Source of the DNA: Aquilaria yunnanensis
Lineage: Eukaryota; Streptophyta; Magnoliopsida; Malvales; Thymelaeaceae
Reading direction: 5' to 3'
Assembly (NCBI GenBank): GCA_039654915.1
Contig: CM077594.1
Coordinates: 101,942,893-102,006,892, forward strand
Length of the DNA stretch: 64,000 bases
Part shown: piece by piece, positions 23,221-34,988 of the stretch
Layout: each line of letters starts with the position of its first letter
How positions within the stretch are numbered: the first letter of the stretch is position 1
Made by a program: the position numbers and the translations under genes
The notes under the pieces: generated by a model
What the model saw: only the letters and a program-made list of their open reading frames with translations
What the model was told of the DNA's origin: nothing
The model's database searches: none

Positions 23221-24420
23221 GGGGTAAAATCCAAATTTGGTTCCTTAACTATTCAGTTTATCTTAAGATGGTCTCTTAACTCTTAAAGTGACTATTAAGG
23301 TCCTCTAACTCAAATAATGCATTCAATTTTAGTCTCATTCACTATGTAGCGTTATTTTTAATAGAAAATGCATACGTGGCACTTAATATCCCCCTACTTG
23401 ACCCTACAATGTCACATGACATCCTATTTTTATAACAATAAGTGACAAAATTGAGAAAATAATAAATACTATACTAGAATTGACAAAAAAACCTAATTCT
23501 AGGTACTTAAACTGTTAATTAACCAAATCTTCTCAAATCTTCTCTCACTATCGTTATCATTTTCTATCCTTTCTCCGGCCAAATCTTCTCTCCCTTCATC
23601 ACCATCTTGAATTAGAGAATTGGATGGGTGAGAGGGTGACGGTGAATTGGAGGGGCGGGAGGAGATAAAAATAAAGAATCGGAGGGGTGGGGGACAGGGA
23701 CAGGGAATTGGAGGAGCAGAGAATTGGAGGAGAAGAGGAAACAGAATCAGAGAATCTAAAGAGTAGGAGGAGACAATTGAAGATGGTGACTGGAGACGAT
23801 GGCGGAGGTGGACGGCTATAGGAGGAAATCGATGACAAAATCAAAGGAGGATTGAGGTTAGTGACAGCAAACAGAAAGAATCACCACGGGTCACACTGAA
23901 TGAAATGAGCCACTAGCGAATAGGTCTTATATGCACAACCGAACAAAGAGACTCTGGGGAGGGGGGAGAGAGAGAAAAAAAAAGTTTGGGGAAAAGAAGA
24001 AAATCTTGATGTCGCTTGTTACAACTCTAACCAGTAGTTCCTATGGCAAATTTGGTTCTTCGTGAATCCAAGAGATCAATGGTGGGGAGAAGGAAATTTG
24101 ACAGAGAGAACATCTAGGTAGAAGGAAGAAAACGTTTTAGCCTAATTTACATGTGAAATCCTTAAAAATATTTATTTGTGCTAATCTTAACATAAAGTTT
24201 CTTGTCATTCTAGTATAATCATCCACATAGCCATTGTGGTACCAAGTGAGGTATTAAGTGTCACGGATGACTTTTTTGTAAAAAAATCATGCCAACGTAA
24301 CGGATGAGACTCAAATTAAACGTGTTACTTGAATTAGGGGACATTAATAGTCACCGTTAGAGTTAAGGGATCATTTTAGGATAAACCGAATAGTTATGGG
24401 ACCAAATTTGGATTTACTCC
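23221..24420. mobile_element. Non-autonomous Mutator-like element with about 175-bp inverted ends
   Basis: The left end (GGGGTAAAATCCAAATTTGG, then TTAACTATTCAGTTTATC) pairs with the right end (GATAAACCGAATAGTTA, then CCAAATTTGGATTTACTCC) read in reverse. The match extends inward to CACTTAATATC/GGTATTAAGTG. The flanks are A-rich, so the duplication is ambiguous. The interior is purine-rich (GGAG/GAGA runs 23620-23990), has no transposase and may be captured host sequence. Confidence 0.75.
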
Positions 24421-24429
24421 CAAAAAAGC

Positions 24430-25040
24430 ATGTTTTGAAATAATTTTAAATTTTATATGTATGACACATATTTTGAGGACTTGCACTGTAATCTGTTATT
24501 GTTTATATAGATTTTCATCATAGTTACCATGAAAAATATCATTTATTACTGCATTTTGCTATAACACTTCTTGTTCTTCTTTTTGAATGTGTGCAAGACT
24601 GAGTGACCACATTTAGACCATATTAATTTGGTATAACCAGCACTTAATTCACGCGCTTCGTCCTACTTTTTCATTATTTACGGTTTTGTTAAAATATAAA
24701 GACTCATATTTTATTTGTGTTGTTGTGCCTGTTGATGCGGATACCATAGTCCATTCCTCCATCTCGATCAGTCGCGATTGTCTCTAGTTGTTGCCTCGTG
24801 TTCATTTTTAAAAAAATATATAGTTAATCAGCCTGCTTTCAATAATTATTTACCTTACAATCTTACCCTTTTTAGCTATATCGAGCCAATAGAGCTTGAT
24901 GGGTTGGTATTGGCGCAAGCTAGATTCCAATTACTATCCTTATATTTGTTTTTTCATATCTTGAACTGAATGAATGAGACTAGCAAGTTAGACCATATTC
25001 ATTTGCTTAATTAAAATTGAGATTTAAACCCAAGACATTG
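24430..25040. other. Intergenic, no feature recognised
   Basis: AT-rich with only short frames. No repeat or RNA gene was seen. Confidence 0.6.
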
Positions 25041-25044
25041 TAGT

Positions 25045-25620
25045 CACTACTACAAAATGGAGTATGAGGTCATTTGAGGCAATAACCAAAGCATAGCGTC
25101 ACACATATACTACAAAAATAAGCAGCTTTCAAATGATTTTAACCTTAGAATACCAAGCCATGTTGGAGTTCCACGCCACATATTAATTTATGGAGAATTT
25201 TCGGGCCTAGCTTAAACAAAAGCAAGACGAGGACTGTTTTGGCGTCCCACACCCACTACGAAGACATGCTTTTCAAGTAGATCGGGACATCTAACATAAA
25301 TCATTCAAGCAACTTCCCTTGGTAACCAATCTCAGCTGAGACAGAAGCTGGCTTGATGTGATGTGAAACTAACAAAGGATGATTTAAGCATCTTACTATA
25401 CTAAGTGCTATTCAGAAAAAACAAAACAAAAAAAAAAACAAAGGATACTAGTCATTGTTTTTCATGAGGTTCAACTTTAAAGAAAAATTCATATATGACA
25501 GATGACAGATATCATAGACAGATCTAGGCCGTCCATGAAATTTAATTTTAACGAACATCAATATGTGACAAACAACAGATGTCACGGGCGGATCTAGGCC
25601 GTCCGTCTGTGACATTTATC
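25045..25620 (+). mobile_element. Left end of a CACTA-type element with subterminal repeats
   Basis: CACTACTACAAAATGG at 25045 is the classic plant CACTA (En/Spm) terminus. Inside it, two subterminal repeats about 70 bp apart (25491-25550 and 25561-25615) share GATCTAGGCCGTCC with flanking ATGACAGAT or GTGACA blocks, as is usual for transposase-binding subterminal regions. The right terminus was not found, so the element is truncated or its end is decayed. The end given is only the extent of the recognised subterminal sequence. Confidence 0.55.
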
Positions 25621-26123
25621 TTTTTTCACATAATTTAAATATAATTTTAAACCATTTTATATATACTTAAAAAAGAAAATGCTATATATATGAACTTTAA
25701 ATGCATTTTTTTCATATTTAAATGGTAGAGATTTATTTACAGAATTCTTATGATTTTAGAAAATATTTAGTATTTTTCATCTCTTTATTTTTCCTTTTTA
25801 GAAAAGTGATTTATTAAAATGCGTAATTTTCATGAGAATTATTGAATTGCTGAAATTATAGATATTTGATTTTATAAAACTACCTGAAATAAACTTTGAT
25901 TTGTAATATGTTCATACTTACATTGATCCGTACTAGAATATCATGGATATAATGCACATATATTTAATTAGACATAGTATTAATTTTACAATTTTAGCCC
26001 TTCTCATTTCAAAAAATTTCTCACAATTCCATTTTCTCTAATAAAAAAAATAGTGCTCAAGATAGGATATGAGAATATGAGAGGCGGCTCAATGCGGCAA
26101 CGATTACACGATGCAGCAGTGAT

Positions 26124-26540
26124 GATGCGATGCTCAATTCTAGTCAAGGTTCAGTGGACGACGCTTGGACCATGTGATTCAAGCAAACAATCAGTGGACG
26201 ACAGGCAGACCAAAGCAGCGAGTGAGATCGTGAGATCGAACTAGTGGCAGGAGAACCTCAACAGATCACGACGATGCGATGCACGATTCTAGCCAAGATT
26301 TGGCAGATGGCGCTCGAACGATGTGATTCGAGCAAATGATCTACAGACGACCGGCAGATTGAAGAGGCAAGCAAGATCGCGAGATTGGACCGACTGCAAG
26401 GAGAACATGCGATAGATTGTGAGATCGGTCGAGAGGACAAGCGACAAGTGAAAGGTCAAACAAGAGAAAAAGAGAACAACAGCGAGAGGATAATCGACAG
26501 ATTGCGAGATCAAGCTGGCAACAAGGAGAATGTGACCGAA
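26124..26540. repeat. Tandem duplication, about 149-bp unit, with a partial third copy
   Basis: Unit 1 (26124-26272) and unit 2 (26273 to about 26421) share GATGCGATGC, ATTCTAG, GATGTGATTC-like, ACAGGCAGA/ACCGGCAGA, GTGAGATCG/GCGAGAT and AGGAGAA in the same order. A decayed third part follows to about 26540. Base composition is GC-richer than the surroundings. Frames through it are by-products of the repeat. Confidence 0.65.
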
Positions 26541-26639
26541 GGAGATAAAAATAGCATTTAGAGTGCCGAAATCTGAGCCGATTCAAGCCGACGATCACCG
26601 GAAATCCAAGGCGAGGTGAGACGAGAAGACTGGAAGACA

Positions 26640-27190
26640 TTTTAAATTTTTTATTTAGACACTTTTTTAATTTTGAATACATTTATTTATTAGGGAAATA
26701 AATTATTTAAATATTGCATGAGACATTTTGTAATTTTTCTTTATACACTTTTATACGACATTTTAAATGGTTATTTAGACACTTTTAAATATTGATTTAG
26801 ACACTTTTAATTTTCTATTTAAATATTTTTTTATTATTTCACATACATTTTTTAATTATGAAAATAATTTATTTGTATATTGCTTTAGACATTTTGTAAC
26901 TTCTCTTTAGATACTTTTAAACATTCATTCAGACACTTTTATTGTTACAAATACTTATTTTTTTAATAGAGTAAATTGTTTATTTATTGGTTCAAACACT
27001 TCTAAATATTTCTTTAGACATTTTTTAGTATCCATTTCAGACACTTTTCATTGTTTCAAAAATTTTTCTTATTTTTTTAATACTAATAAATTATTTATAA
27101 ATTAGTTCAGACATTTTCAAATATTGCATTAGACATTTTTATATATTTTTTAGACACATTTGCTCATTACTTTATACACTTATTCAACGA
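26640..27190. repeat. Degenerate array of the motif TTTAGACACTTTT
   Basis: More than a dozen variants of TTTAGACACTTTT / TTTAGACATTTTG recur over about 550 bp at irregular spacing of 20-50 bp, separated by T/A-rich filler. It joins the tandem repeat on its left. No coding frame. Confidence 0.6.
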
Positions 27191-27659
27191 CGAATATTCT
27201 CACAGTACACGACATCTCGAAAGAAGTACGATGATGGTAATATCCTGATGTATGACAATTCGGTGACGGCGGCGACAATGGCATCAGAGGAGACAACAAT
27301 AGCAAGTTAGGGTTTTGGTATAGAAGAATATTTTAACTAAGGGTATTTTTATCAATTTTTTTGATGATTTATGTCTTATATATAGAAGATTAAGAGTTGG
27401 GTTGGTATGTCTAATTAGACATAGGTGCATAATAAAATAACTAGTACTAGAATAAATGTGAGAATCACATGATACGCGTGTTATGGTGTAAAAATAAATA
27501 TTTTCTGTCCAAGTTGAGACCTTCTACTTATCTGTGTTTAGCTAATAAAGAATTCAAAGAATGACAAACTAATGGACCTTTGAATCAACTGCTGTGCTGC
27601 GCAATCAACCCCGAAACCCAATGTTCCTCACCTCTCATTAGGAACCAATTACATCCCCA

Positions 27660-28410
27660 CCACCCAAGCCTAAAAGTCATTTTACCTCTTGAACTTTGCC
27701 AACTTGAATCCTTTTGTCCCCTAAATTTTGATTTAGATTCATTCACCTCTCAAACTATATAAATCAGTACTTTTTACTCCCTTTGCCCACCTAAATGAAA
27801 CAAAAAAGACATTTTGGGTTATGTAATGAAGAAACAAAGATAAAATAAAAAGATGAACGGCTAATTAATCATTTATCTCATACAAAGCTCCAGTTCTCCC
27901 ATTTTAGATAGAAAATAAAAAGTCATCATACGAGTACAACAATTTTATATTAACACTAGATCTACGGCCTAAAAAAAATTAATTTAAGTCATTTTAAAAT
28001 TGCTATAAGATTATCATTTTTTTTGTTTGTTTCATAGATTGCTTTGGATTATATCAAGCTTTGAAGAACCCGTTTACTCTATGCTCATTGCAAATGATTT
28101 TTTTGGATGATGGCTAGGGTTCAGAGATAGCGATCAACTATCGTATTTAAAACAAGAAATCTCTTTTATTTTTTGTTCAAAATGATAGAATTAAAGCTTT
28201 ATGTGAGGCAAATGGTTTCATTTTTTTTTTATTTTTGTATTGGTTCTTGTATAACTCAAAGAGTCATTTTTGTTTCATTTAAATGGGCTAAAAGAAGTAA
28301 AAGATACAAATTTGTAAAATTTAAGGGACAAGTGAGCCAAAGAAAAAATTTAAGGGTAAAAGATCTAAGTTCCCAATATCAAAGGGAAAAAGGGAGCTTT
28401 AAACCAACTA
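27660..28410. mobile_element. Diverged inverted-repeat element (MULE-like)
   Basis: The segment at 27665-27830 is an inverted match of 28235-28410. The clearest block is AAATGAAACAAAAAAGACAT on the left against ATTTTTGTTTCATTT on the right, flanked by CTAAATTTT/AAATTTAAGGG blocks. No target duplication could be fixed. The interior is AT-rich and non-coding. Confidence 0.5.
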
Positions 28411-28419
28411 TCCCAGCTT

Positions 28420-29455
28420 CGTGAATCAAGGAGAACAAATTAAAGAAGAGATGATCCAATTAGAATTTGAAAGATAATATGCTAAAAAGTTTACCATAAA
28501 TAGAAAAACTATAAAAATTTGAGACAATCGAAGTAAAATATTACAAATGATTGAGAAGGAAAGAATACATCAAAGATAATAAACAAATTAAATTAAACTT
28601 ACTCTTGAACAGATAAATTCATTTTATTTTGCACTTACATAAAATTAATTTTTTAATTAATGTCTGCTACACTATTCAGTAAAAACTAGGAAGCCTAATA
28701 TATTTCTATAATTTATTGTTTGTTCGTTTATTTTTGCAAACTTGAACATGTGGATGGCCAGTCATTGGACGACAGATGGTTGGCTGAAGCATCCGTGCAA
28801 GAGATGGAAAACGTCAAGGAGGAAATGTTATCTTGTTGGCATCAAATGTCCGAGATGATGCAGCTTTACGTGGCAGCAATATTTTATGAGCGTTATAACT
28901 TGATAAGTTATCTTGTTCCGATCTTTGTCTTTCATGTCACATGCATGTTCTGGATCTCTACTTTTTCTAGCTTTGCTTGCTCTTTTCTTAGTTCTTGCCA
29001 CTGGACTTGGACGACCCAACTGCTCAGGATTTCAGAACACAACAAACAGTTTTAAATTAAATCCGCACCAACCAAGATATGCTATGTGAAAGAAACCAAC
29101 CTTCAGACCATATGAAACAAGGAAATATAACAATTAGTATACTCTCTTTAATAGCACAATATTAGTGGTTAGCACTAAAAAGTAACAAAAAAAAAGTGAC
29201 CTATATTTTCCAGTTTTAACAATTCAAAAATTAATATTCATTATTAAAAAATTACCCAAAACTTGCTAGTTTTGAAATTGCTCATAACCAAAATTCTAAC
29301 AGTTGTTGCCTAATTGCTCTACTGTATACATGAAGTATAATCACATCCCCCATCTCTGTAAGGTTCATAAAATTGGGCAGATGGAACTGTCATATAAGTT
29401 TCCTTTCCTTTGACTGAGGCCTCTAAACTGTGAAAATTTACTGCTAAAAACTTCC
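28420..29455. other. Intergenic, 3' side of the AlkB-type gene
   Basis: A 111-codon plus-strand frame (28720-29055) contains an acidic stretch (EASVQEMENVKEEMLSCW) followed by a hydrophobic segment, but no family is recognised and codon use is not distinctive. Otherwise AT-rich sequence. The 3' UTR of the minus-strand gene should lie at the right edge. Confidence 0.4.
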
Positions 29456-29459
29456 AAAT

Positions 29460-31342
29460 TCAATACTGTCTGAACGTGAGATTGAGACGACCAGGAAGCA
29501 ACCCAGCTTCTTCTCTAAGCTTAGCAGGAGTCGAGTCTGGTATAACAGATGACACACCATGAAATATCATCCGAGACCTGCCACCAAACAATAAGACATC
29601 CCCTGATTCCAGTACAACTTCCTCTGCCTTGTTCAGATCTCTCTCATGACCAAAACGAAACACAGCAGAATCACCTATCGAGAAGGAGACAACCGGTAAT
29701 CCCTTGAGTCGGCTTGACTGGCTCTCATCTCGATCCTGTCAAACGAAGCCTCAAAATGAGTCACAAACCTTCAAAACACATTATCATAACAACCAAAAAC
29801 AGACACCTTACTGTATATTCAAGTAATAGAAATGCTTAAGCACTGGCATGGGAGGCGGACCTGATGTAGCCCAAGTCGCCCTGTGTCTCTATAGAAGTTA
29901 GCGATGCATATGTCTGGAGACATTGAAGGTAGGATTTGTGTCAAATCGTCTACTTCAGAGTCTTTAATCAGGGTGCGAGCGTCTTGAATTGATCGTTGTA
30001 CCAGTAGCTTGAATTCCTGAGGAATAGCTGGTGCTACACAGTTGTCTATCGGATGAAGCAATTTATATCCAGTCCTAGGAACCCAGTTCTGGCCAAGACA
30101 CATCATGTATAGGTGAAGTTTTGCACCACCCTCATACCCAGGCCTATAAAATCCGCCTGGACCCTCACCAAGTTGATTACAGGTCTTCACGATTTCAACC
30201 TAGAGATCCAAAGTTTACCGGCTATCAAGTCAGAGGAAAACCAAATAGCAAGAAAATCAAGAACATTTTCTTTAATGCCTGCAGGATTATAGACTATTAA
30301 TGCAATCAAAACCAACTCAAGTGGTACCTGCTCGTGAAGGGAGATGTAGCTTTTCAGCAAAACCATTCCGGACCTTAGCACTCGGCTTCCCCTGTCACCT
30401 GCCGTTTCCTGCACTTCAAATGTTTGAACCTGTTCCATAGAATCCAATGAATCACATTTTACATTTGGATTATTCTTGACCACAGGCAGGCCACATATAT
30501 TCAGCCGCTCAACCTTAGTTGAAGGCCTCCCATAATTAGAATACTTCGAATCTGCGGCACTTGGAAATGCCTTTTGACTCTTGATGGATTTCTTAACATA
30601 AGTTTGCTTCTCTGCCCCCCCAAACCGGGTAGGCAATTCCTGCGGGCTTTTACTACTTGGAGAGACAGAAGCGTCTCTTCTGAACAAACTATTATTCCTT
30701 GGAGAGACAGAAGTGTCTCCTGTGAACGAACTAACATTCCTTGTTCGCTCAGACCCCAAAGCATCTCCATTTCCTTTTCTATCACCATTTCTGACCTTTG
30801 AACGAGAGCAACAATGTGACAGTGGTGGAAAATCATCTTTATAGTCAAGAACGGTTTGGCAAGGTTCACATTGTTCTATGTTCATCCTTCCCAATCGTGA
30901 TAAACGGATTTGCATTTCATTTCTGTCTGTCTTCCTTCGATTTGCAAGAGAATTCCTACCGTACTCGGACGAAAACAGTTGCTCTGTATGTGTAGTGATC
31001 CCCAGCCCTGTGTTGGAAGAGTGCCCATGTTCGTTACTGGATGCACTAAGACTAGAAGATTCCCCAGAAACCTGTTTTAACTGATCAACATTAATACTAC
31101 AAACCAAATTTCAAATATATGAGAAAAAAAAAATTTCTATTTGCAGAACAGTTAGCATATGCTAATTGCTAAACAGAATGCGAATTAATTGGGCTCTTGA
31201 ATTGAGATAAGGTTTCAAACATTAAAATAAGAACGACCAACCAAAAAATTTAATACGAAATCTAGCATGTGAACAACTCCCAAGCAATTTCCGCTACTTA
31301 CCCTCGGTAAACTAACGGAGACAAAACACAACTACTACTAAG

Positions 31343-31377
<35 letters not shown>

Positions 31378-31417
31378 TAACTGAGTCGGAGTCGGACGAA
31401 GTATTCGATTGCCTCAT
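29460..31417 (-). CDS. AlkB-like Fe(II)/2-oxoglutarate dioxygenase (ALKBH1-type), 4 exons, about 464 aa
   Basis: An oxidative demethylase of the AlkB family, acting on methylated DNA or RNA bases with Fe(II) and 2-oxoglutarate. Model: exons 31382-31417, 30328-31071, 29861-30199, 29460-29735, all GT-AG and in phase. Catalytic residues are intact: His372-x-Asp374 (split by intron 3, LHQ then DRD), His432 (IFHG), and the 2-oxoglutarate-binding Arg456-x-Asn-x-Thr-x-Arg462 near the C-terminus. The first about 250 residues are Ser/Arg/Lys-rich and look disordered; this long extension is typical of plant ALKBH1-type proteins. The tiny first exon encodes MRQSNTSSDSDS. The exon 2 acceptor could also be at 31080, adding three residues (LKQ). 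Alternatively translation could begin at ATG 31107. Start and exon 2 border are therefore less certain than the catalytic part. Confidence 0.88.
31339..31374. repeat. GA microsatellite in intron 1 of the AlkB-type gene
   Basis: An uninterrupted (GA)n run, CT-rich on the gene's own strand, begins a few bases inside the first intron, just after the donor site. Confidence 0.8.
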
Positions 31418-31619
31418 AAGTTTTACTGAACAGAATCGAGGAGGAACTAGGAGCGAGGAGAGATCGTGTTGGGCGGAAGCGGTAAAAAAACAGAATATAG
31501 CACTTTTTTTTTCCTCTAAATGATTCCACAGCCTTTCCGTACCTTTCCACAATCTAAACCCAAAAACAATTACATACATTAAGACTTTCGAACTCTCAAA
31601 TTTTATTCTTTTTCAAGTA

Positions 31620-32017
31620 TCAGAACATATTACATATACTTTTTTCCCATAAAAAAAAATTTAACATAATAAGTCTTTTTATAAATAATACAATAAACTT
31701 AAACCATATCAAAATAGGAAAACTAAACTTCAAACAAATAAGAATTCTAAAATCAAATCCTAAATAAAAAAATATAAATTCAATCCTTAAATAAATTAAA
31801 TTAATAACAACTCCAAATATTCATTTTTCTTTAAATTTGAGCCACTAGACAAGCACGATGACCTGCTAAGATCAGACCCGACTCTGTGGCAATAAGATGG
31901 CAACATATTATATAGATTTGAACAGTCCAAGCTAGTGGCGATAGATGAAACGGCCCCCGCGAGCGGCAGTTCACCTCCCCGAGAAGATTAATTTATGAGA
32001 AAATGGATCAACGAAGA
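31620..32017. other. Intergenic, upstream of the AlkB-type gene
   Basis: AT-rich to 31830, then a more mixed segment (31840-31980) without a recognisable frame or repeat. Confidence 0.6.
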
Positions 32018-32027
32018 AGAAACAAAT

Positions 32028-32616
32028 GAGTAAATTGCGTAAATGGTCCCTAATCTTTAGTTATTATTTCCTTTTAATCCCTAATCTGTTAAATATTCTG
32101 TTTTGGTCCTAAACCTATTAAAATTGTTTCATTTTGGTCCCTCACCATGTGAAATTCATTAACTTAGAATAATCGTCTGATAGAAACTTTTAAAATTCTA
32201 ATTTAAATATTCGGTAACTGCTTTTCAATAAATTTAAATAATTTAATATTTTTTTACAGTAAATGAACAATTTAAATTAGTAGTTTTTTCTTTCTGAATG
32301 AAATAAATTCAATTGATAGAGAGAAAAAAAAAAGGATTTAAAGTTTTTATTTACTGTTAAAAAATTATTATACCGATTAAATTTATTGTAAAATGGTTAC
32401 TGGATAGTTTAAATTATGATCTAAAAATTTATTATCAAAAAAATACTTTAAGTTAACAAATTTCATCAAATTGGGACAAAAATGAAATATTTTTAATAGA
32501 TTTAGGACTAAAATGAAACGTTTTATTAGGTTCAGAACTAAAACAGAACATTCAATAGCTTATGAACCAAAAGAAAACAATGACTAAAGGTTAGTAAACA
32601 TTTATCAATTTTTCTC
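32028..32616. mobile_element. MITE, Mutator-like, with perfect 10-bp flanking repeat
   Basis: Inverted ends GAGTAAATTGCGTAAATGGT and the counterpart ending ATCAATTTTTCTC. The left arm carries GGTCCCTAATC, TTTTGGTCCTAAAC and CATTTTGGTCCC; the right arm carries the same in reverse. The flanks AGAAACAAAT (32018-32027 and 32617-32626) are identical over 10 bp, clear evidence of insertion. The interior (AAATTCTAATTTAAATATTC near 32190) is shared with 18349-18799 and 36436-36967. Confidence 0.85.
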
Positions 32617-33144
32617 AGAAACAAATAGCAAGGTTAACAAAAAGCAAAAAGAAAGCGCACGTGGCTTGTACAATTTCCAGAGTATAAGACACGATGTACG
32701 GTCTGGAGCAGGCGCGCTCAGCCGTCAATACTCGTGGACAGAGTTCGACGAGTTGTCATTCCACTCTCCAAAACTGGGTTAAATGCGTCTGTAGCGTCTA
32801 ATATTTTATTATTATTTTATTTTATACCCTAACATTAAAATCTTACATAATAAATCATCAATTTTAATTTATTATTTCATTTTAGACATTTAAAAAACAG
32901 AATTAATGATGTGAAAATGAAGAAAAAATAATAATAATAAAACTACTATAATGATGTGGAAAAAAAAGAAAAAAATGATGATAATGTGAAAAAGAAAGAA
33001 AAAAATGATTAAAAAAAATAAAGAAAACGTATGCGCAGAATCCGACAACCCTGTTTATCAATGCTCTCCCTCTTCTCGAACATTAAGCCGTGGAATTTTC
33101 CATTTCTCCTTCTGATACCCACCCATCATCGCCATTGTATCTAT

Positions 33145-33362
33145 TAGGGGTGAGCATGGGTTGGTAAACCCGAAACCGAAACCGAACCACTCCCATTGGG
33201 TTGGGTAAAAATTGATCATGATTCTCGGCTTGGTTCCACATATAGGAGAACCGACGGTTTTTGGGTTGATTCTGGTTCTATATGAAACCAACCCGAAGTG
33301 GAACCGAACCCGAGATATATATATAATTATATAATAAAATTTATAGTATTACTAATATATCC

Positions 33363-33393
<31 letters not shown>

Positions 33394-34104
33394 TATATTT
33401 CTTTGAAGTATTATGATGGTTATTTTGTGTTTTTATATTAAACTCTTAAATTGATGTTCCAAATTGAAACAGTATGGAAGTTGTGGGATCGAAATTTATC
33501 TATATTTACTTAAATCACTTTGCTTCATAGACCCACTACTCCTAAGTCATTTTGCTTTCTATCTTTCATTCCAGACAACTTTTTATGACACAATTATGAT
33601 ATTTTTTTCATTTGAGTCATACAAAATTAAAAATTTATGATATCAACATATTTTAGGTTTTGATACTGAAAAAGATGGTCTTAAAGACTCAATTTTCCAT
33701 ATTGAATGTCATACCAATATTGGAATTACTGGAATGAAGTAAACTAGTTGAGATAAAAGATGTCTCACAAGCAACTCTTTTGAACCATTTTTGTAAGAAC
33801 AACATTTTAAACTCTTCTGAATGTATCTAAGTACATATATTTAAATATTAATTTAATTGTATATTATGTTGAATATGTCATAAAACTGATTATGAATGTA
33901 GATTTATTGAATTTTGGTGTTGTTATAGGTATATGGTATAAACCGAAAAACCCGAGGATCAGTACCGAGAAACCAAGAACCATGGTTCTGATTCTGTTCG
34001 ATTCTCGGTTCTAGGTTGAGTAGAAAAATTTTAGAACCGATGCTATTTCAGGTTGGTTCGATTTCACCATAAAACCGAACCAATCCGACCCATACTCACC
34101 CCTA
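33145..34104 (+). mobile_element. hAT-like non-autonomous element, copy 1 (about 960 bp)
   Basis: Ends TAGGGGTGAGCA and TACTCACCCCTA. Subterminal regions are packed with AACCGAACC / GGTTCGGTT-type motifs on both sides; the centre is AT-rich with TA and CA microsatellites (33320-33400). It is closely similar along its length to 37001-37955. The flanks GTATCTAT (33137-33144) and CTATCTAT (34107-34114) match 7/8 but with a 2-bp offset from the right end. No transposase frame. Confidence 0.85.
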
Positions 34105-34300
34105 TACTATCTATACAAATCGAGCAGCAAATTGGGCCATGATTCCAGCAAATAAATAACTAGCAAATCGATTATTGAAGATCAATTGAACGTCAATTGA
34201 ATGTCGACGAACGGCTGTGGCGTGGCGGTGTGGCAGATCTGTTCAATTGAATGATGGAAGAACGATCAATTGAACGAACGAACGGCTGCGGCTACGATCT

Positions 34301-34323
34301 CCCCCCCCCCCCCCCCCCCCCCC
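34301..34323. repeat. Poly(C) tract, 23 bases
   Basis: An uninterrupted run of C immediately upstream of the kinase pseudogene fragment. Length may be affected by sequencing or assembly. Confidence 0.8.
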
Positions 34324-34421
34324 AATCCGTTCACGCACACCAGCCACCACAAGAATTCGCCTTCGTCTTGGGTAGACCAGAAAACTGGTTACTATTGGCG
34401 GTTGGTCTTTGTTTCTGAAAA

Positions 34422-34760
34422 ATGGTGTCCAGCAACACCCGGGCAGCCAAGGGCATTGAGAAGACGGAGGAAGAGGAAATAGGGAACAAAACTGATGGAG
34501 TTTCGGGCTTGCATAGGAGCCTAAGCGAGAAGGAGACGTTTCTCAGAGCCGATAAGATAGATTTCAAGCGTTGGGAGTTGCAGCTGGAGAAACACCTGCG
34601 CTGGGCATGGTCAAGACTCGAGGGACACGAAGGTTCGTGCAGTGAAGGAAGATTGGGAAATCGATTTGGCTAAACTCGATTTTAGGCACGTTATTTGCTC
34701 ATGGGACTTCTGGTACTGTGTATCGCGGTGTCTATGATGGCCATGATGCCCACCCAAGAC
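34422..34760 (+). pseudogene. Truncated, frameshifted fragment of a Raf-like Ser/Thr kinase gene
   Basis: The frame from 34422 carries LRADKIDFKRWELQLEKHL followed by WSR, a conserved pre-kinase region of plant Raf-like MAPKKK (group C) kinases. The following conserved piece KEDWEIDLAKLDFRHVI is in a different frame (shift near 34610). The start of the glycine-rich loop (HGTSGTVYRGVYDGHD) needs a further shift near 34690. After about 34760 kinase similarity stops, so nearly the whole catalytic domain is missing. Intact members run on to the ATP lysine, HRD and DFG motifs; none is present here. It sits between a hAT copy and a Stowaway-like MITE. It is probably a gene relic or duplicated 5' fragment and not functional as a kinase. 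Confidence 0.7.
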
Positions 34761-34988
34761 GAACTCAACCCAGATCTTGCCGGAGATGAAAACAGCATAC
34801 GAGCTGGTTGTGGGGAGGCTGAACTCGAGGGAGGCGGAGATAGCAGAGATGAGTAAGACAAAGAATTTGTTCTTTCTTTCCCATTTTTTTCTTTTTCTTT
34901 TTCCACGTCATCATAGTGACACATGGGAAAGTGTACTTGTAATTTATTGTGCCATGGTGGCCAATCGCCTACATTAACATATCAAATA

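Noticed and set aside
23599..23844. Ser/Pro-rich 81-codon minus-strand frame
   Set aside because: It is the translation of GGAG/GAGA-rich DNA inside the MULE-type element at 23221-24420.
25045..25620. CRISPR-like or rRNA repeat
   Set aside because: Repeats are few and decayed, no spacer-repeat architecture exists, and the plant setting and CACTA terminus explain them.
28720..29055. 111-codon plus-strand frame as a gene
   Set aside because: No family, no coding signature and no splice partners; it may be chance.
30501..31084. Alternative-frame and opposite-strand frames within the AlkB-type gene
   Set aside because: They lie inside exon 2 and have low-complexity composition; the dioxygenase model uses the other frame.
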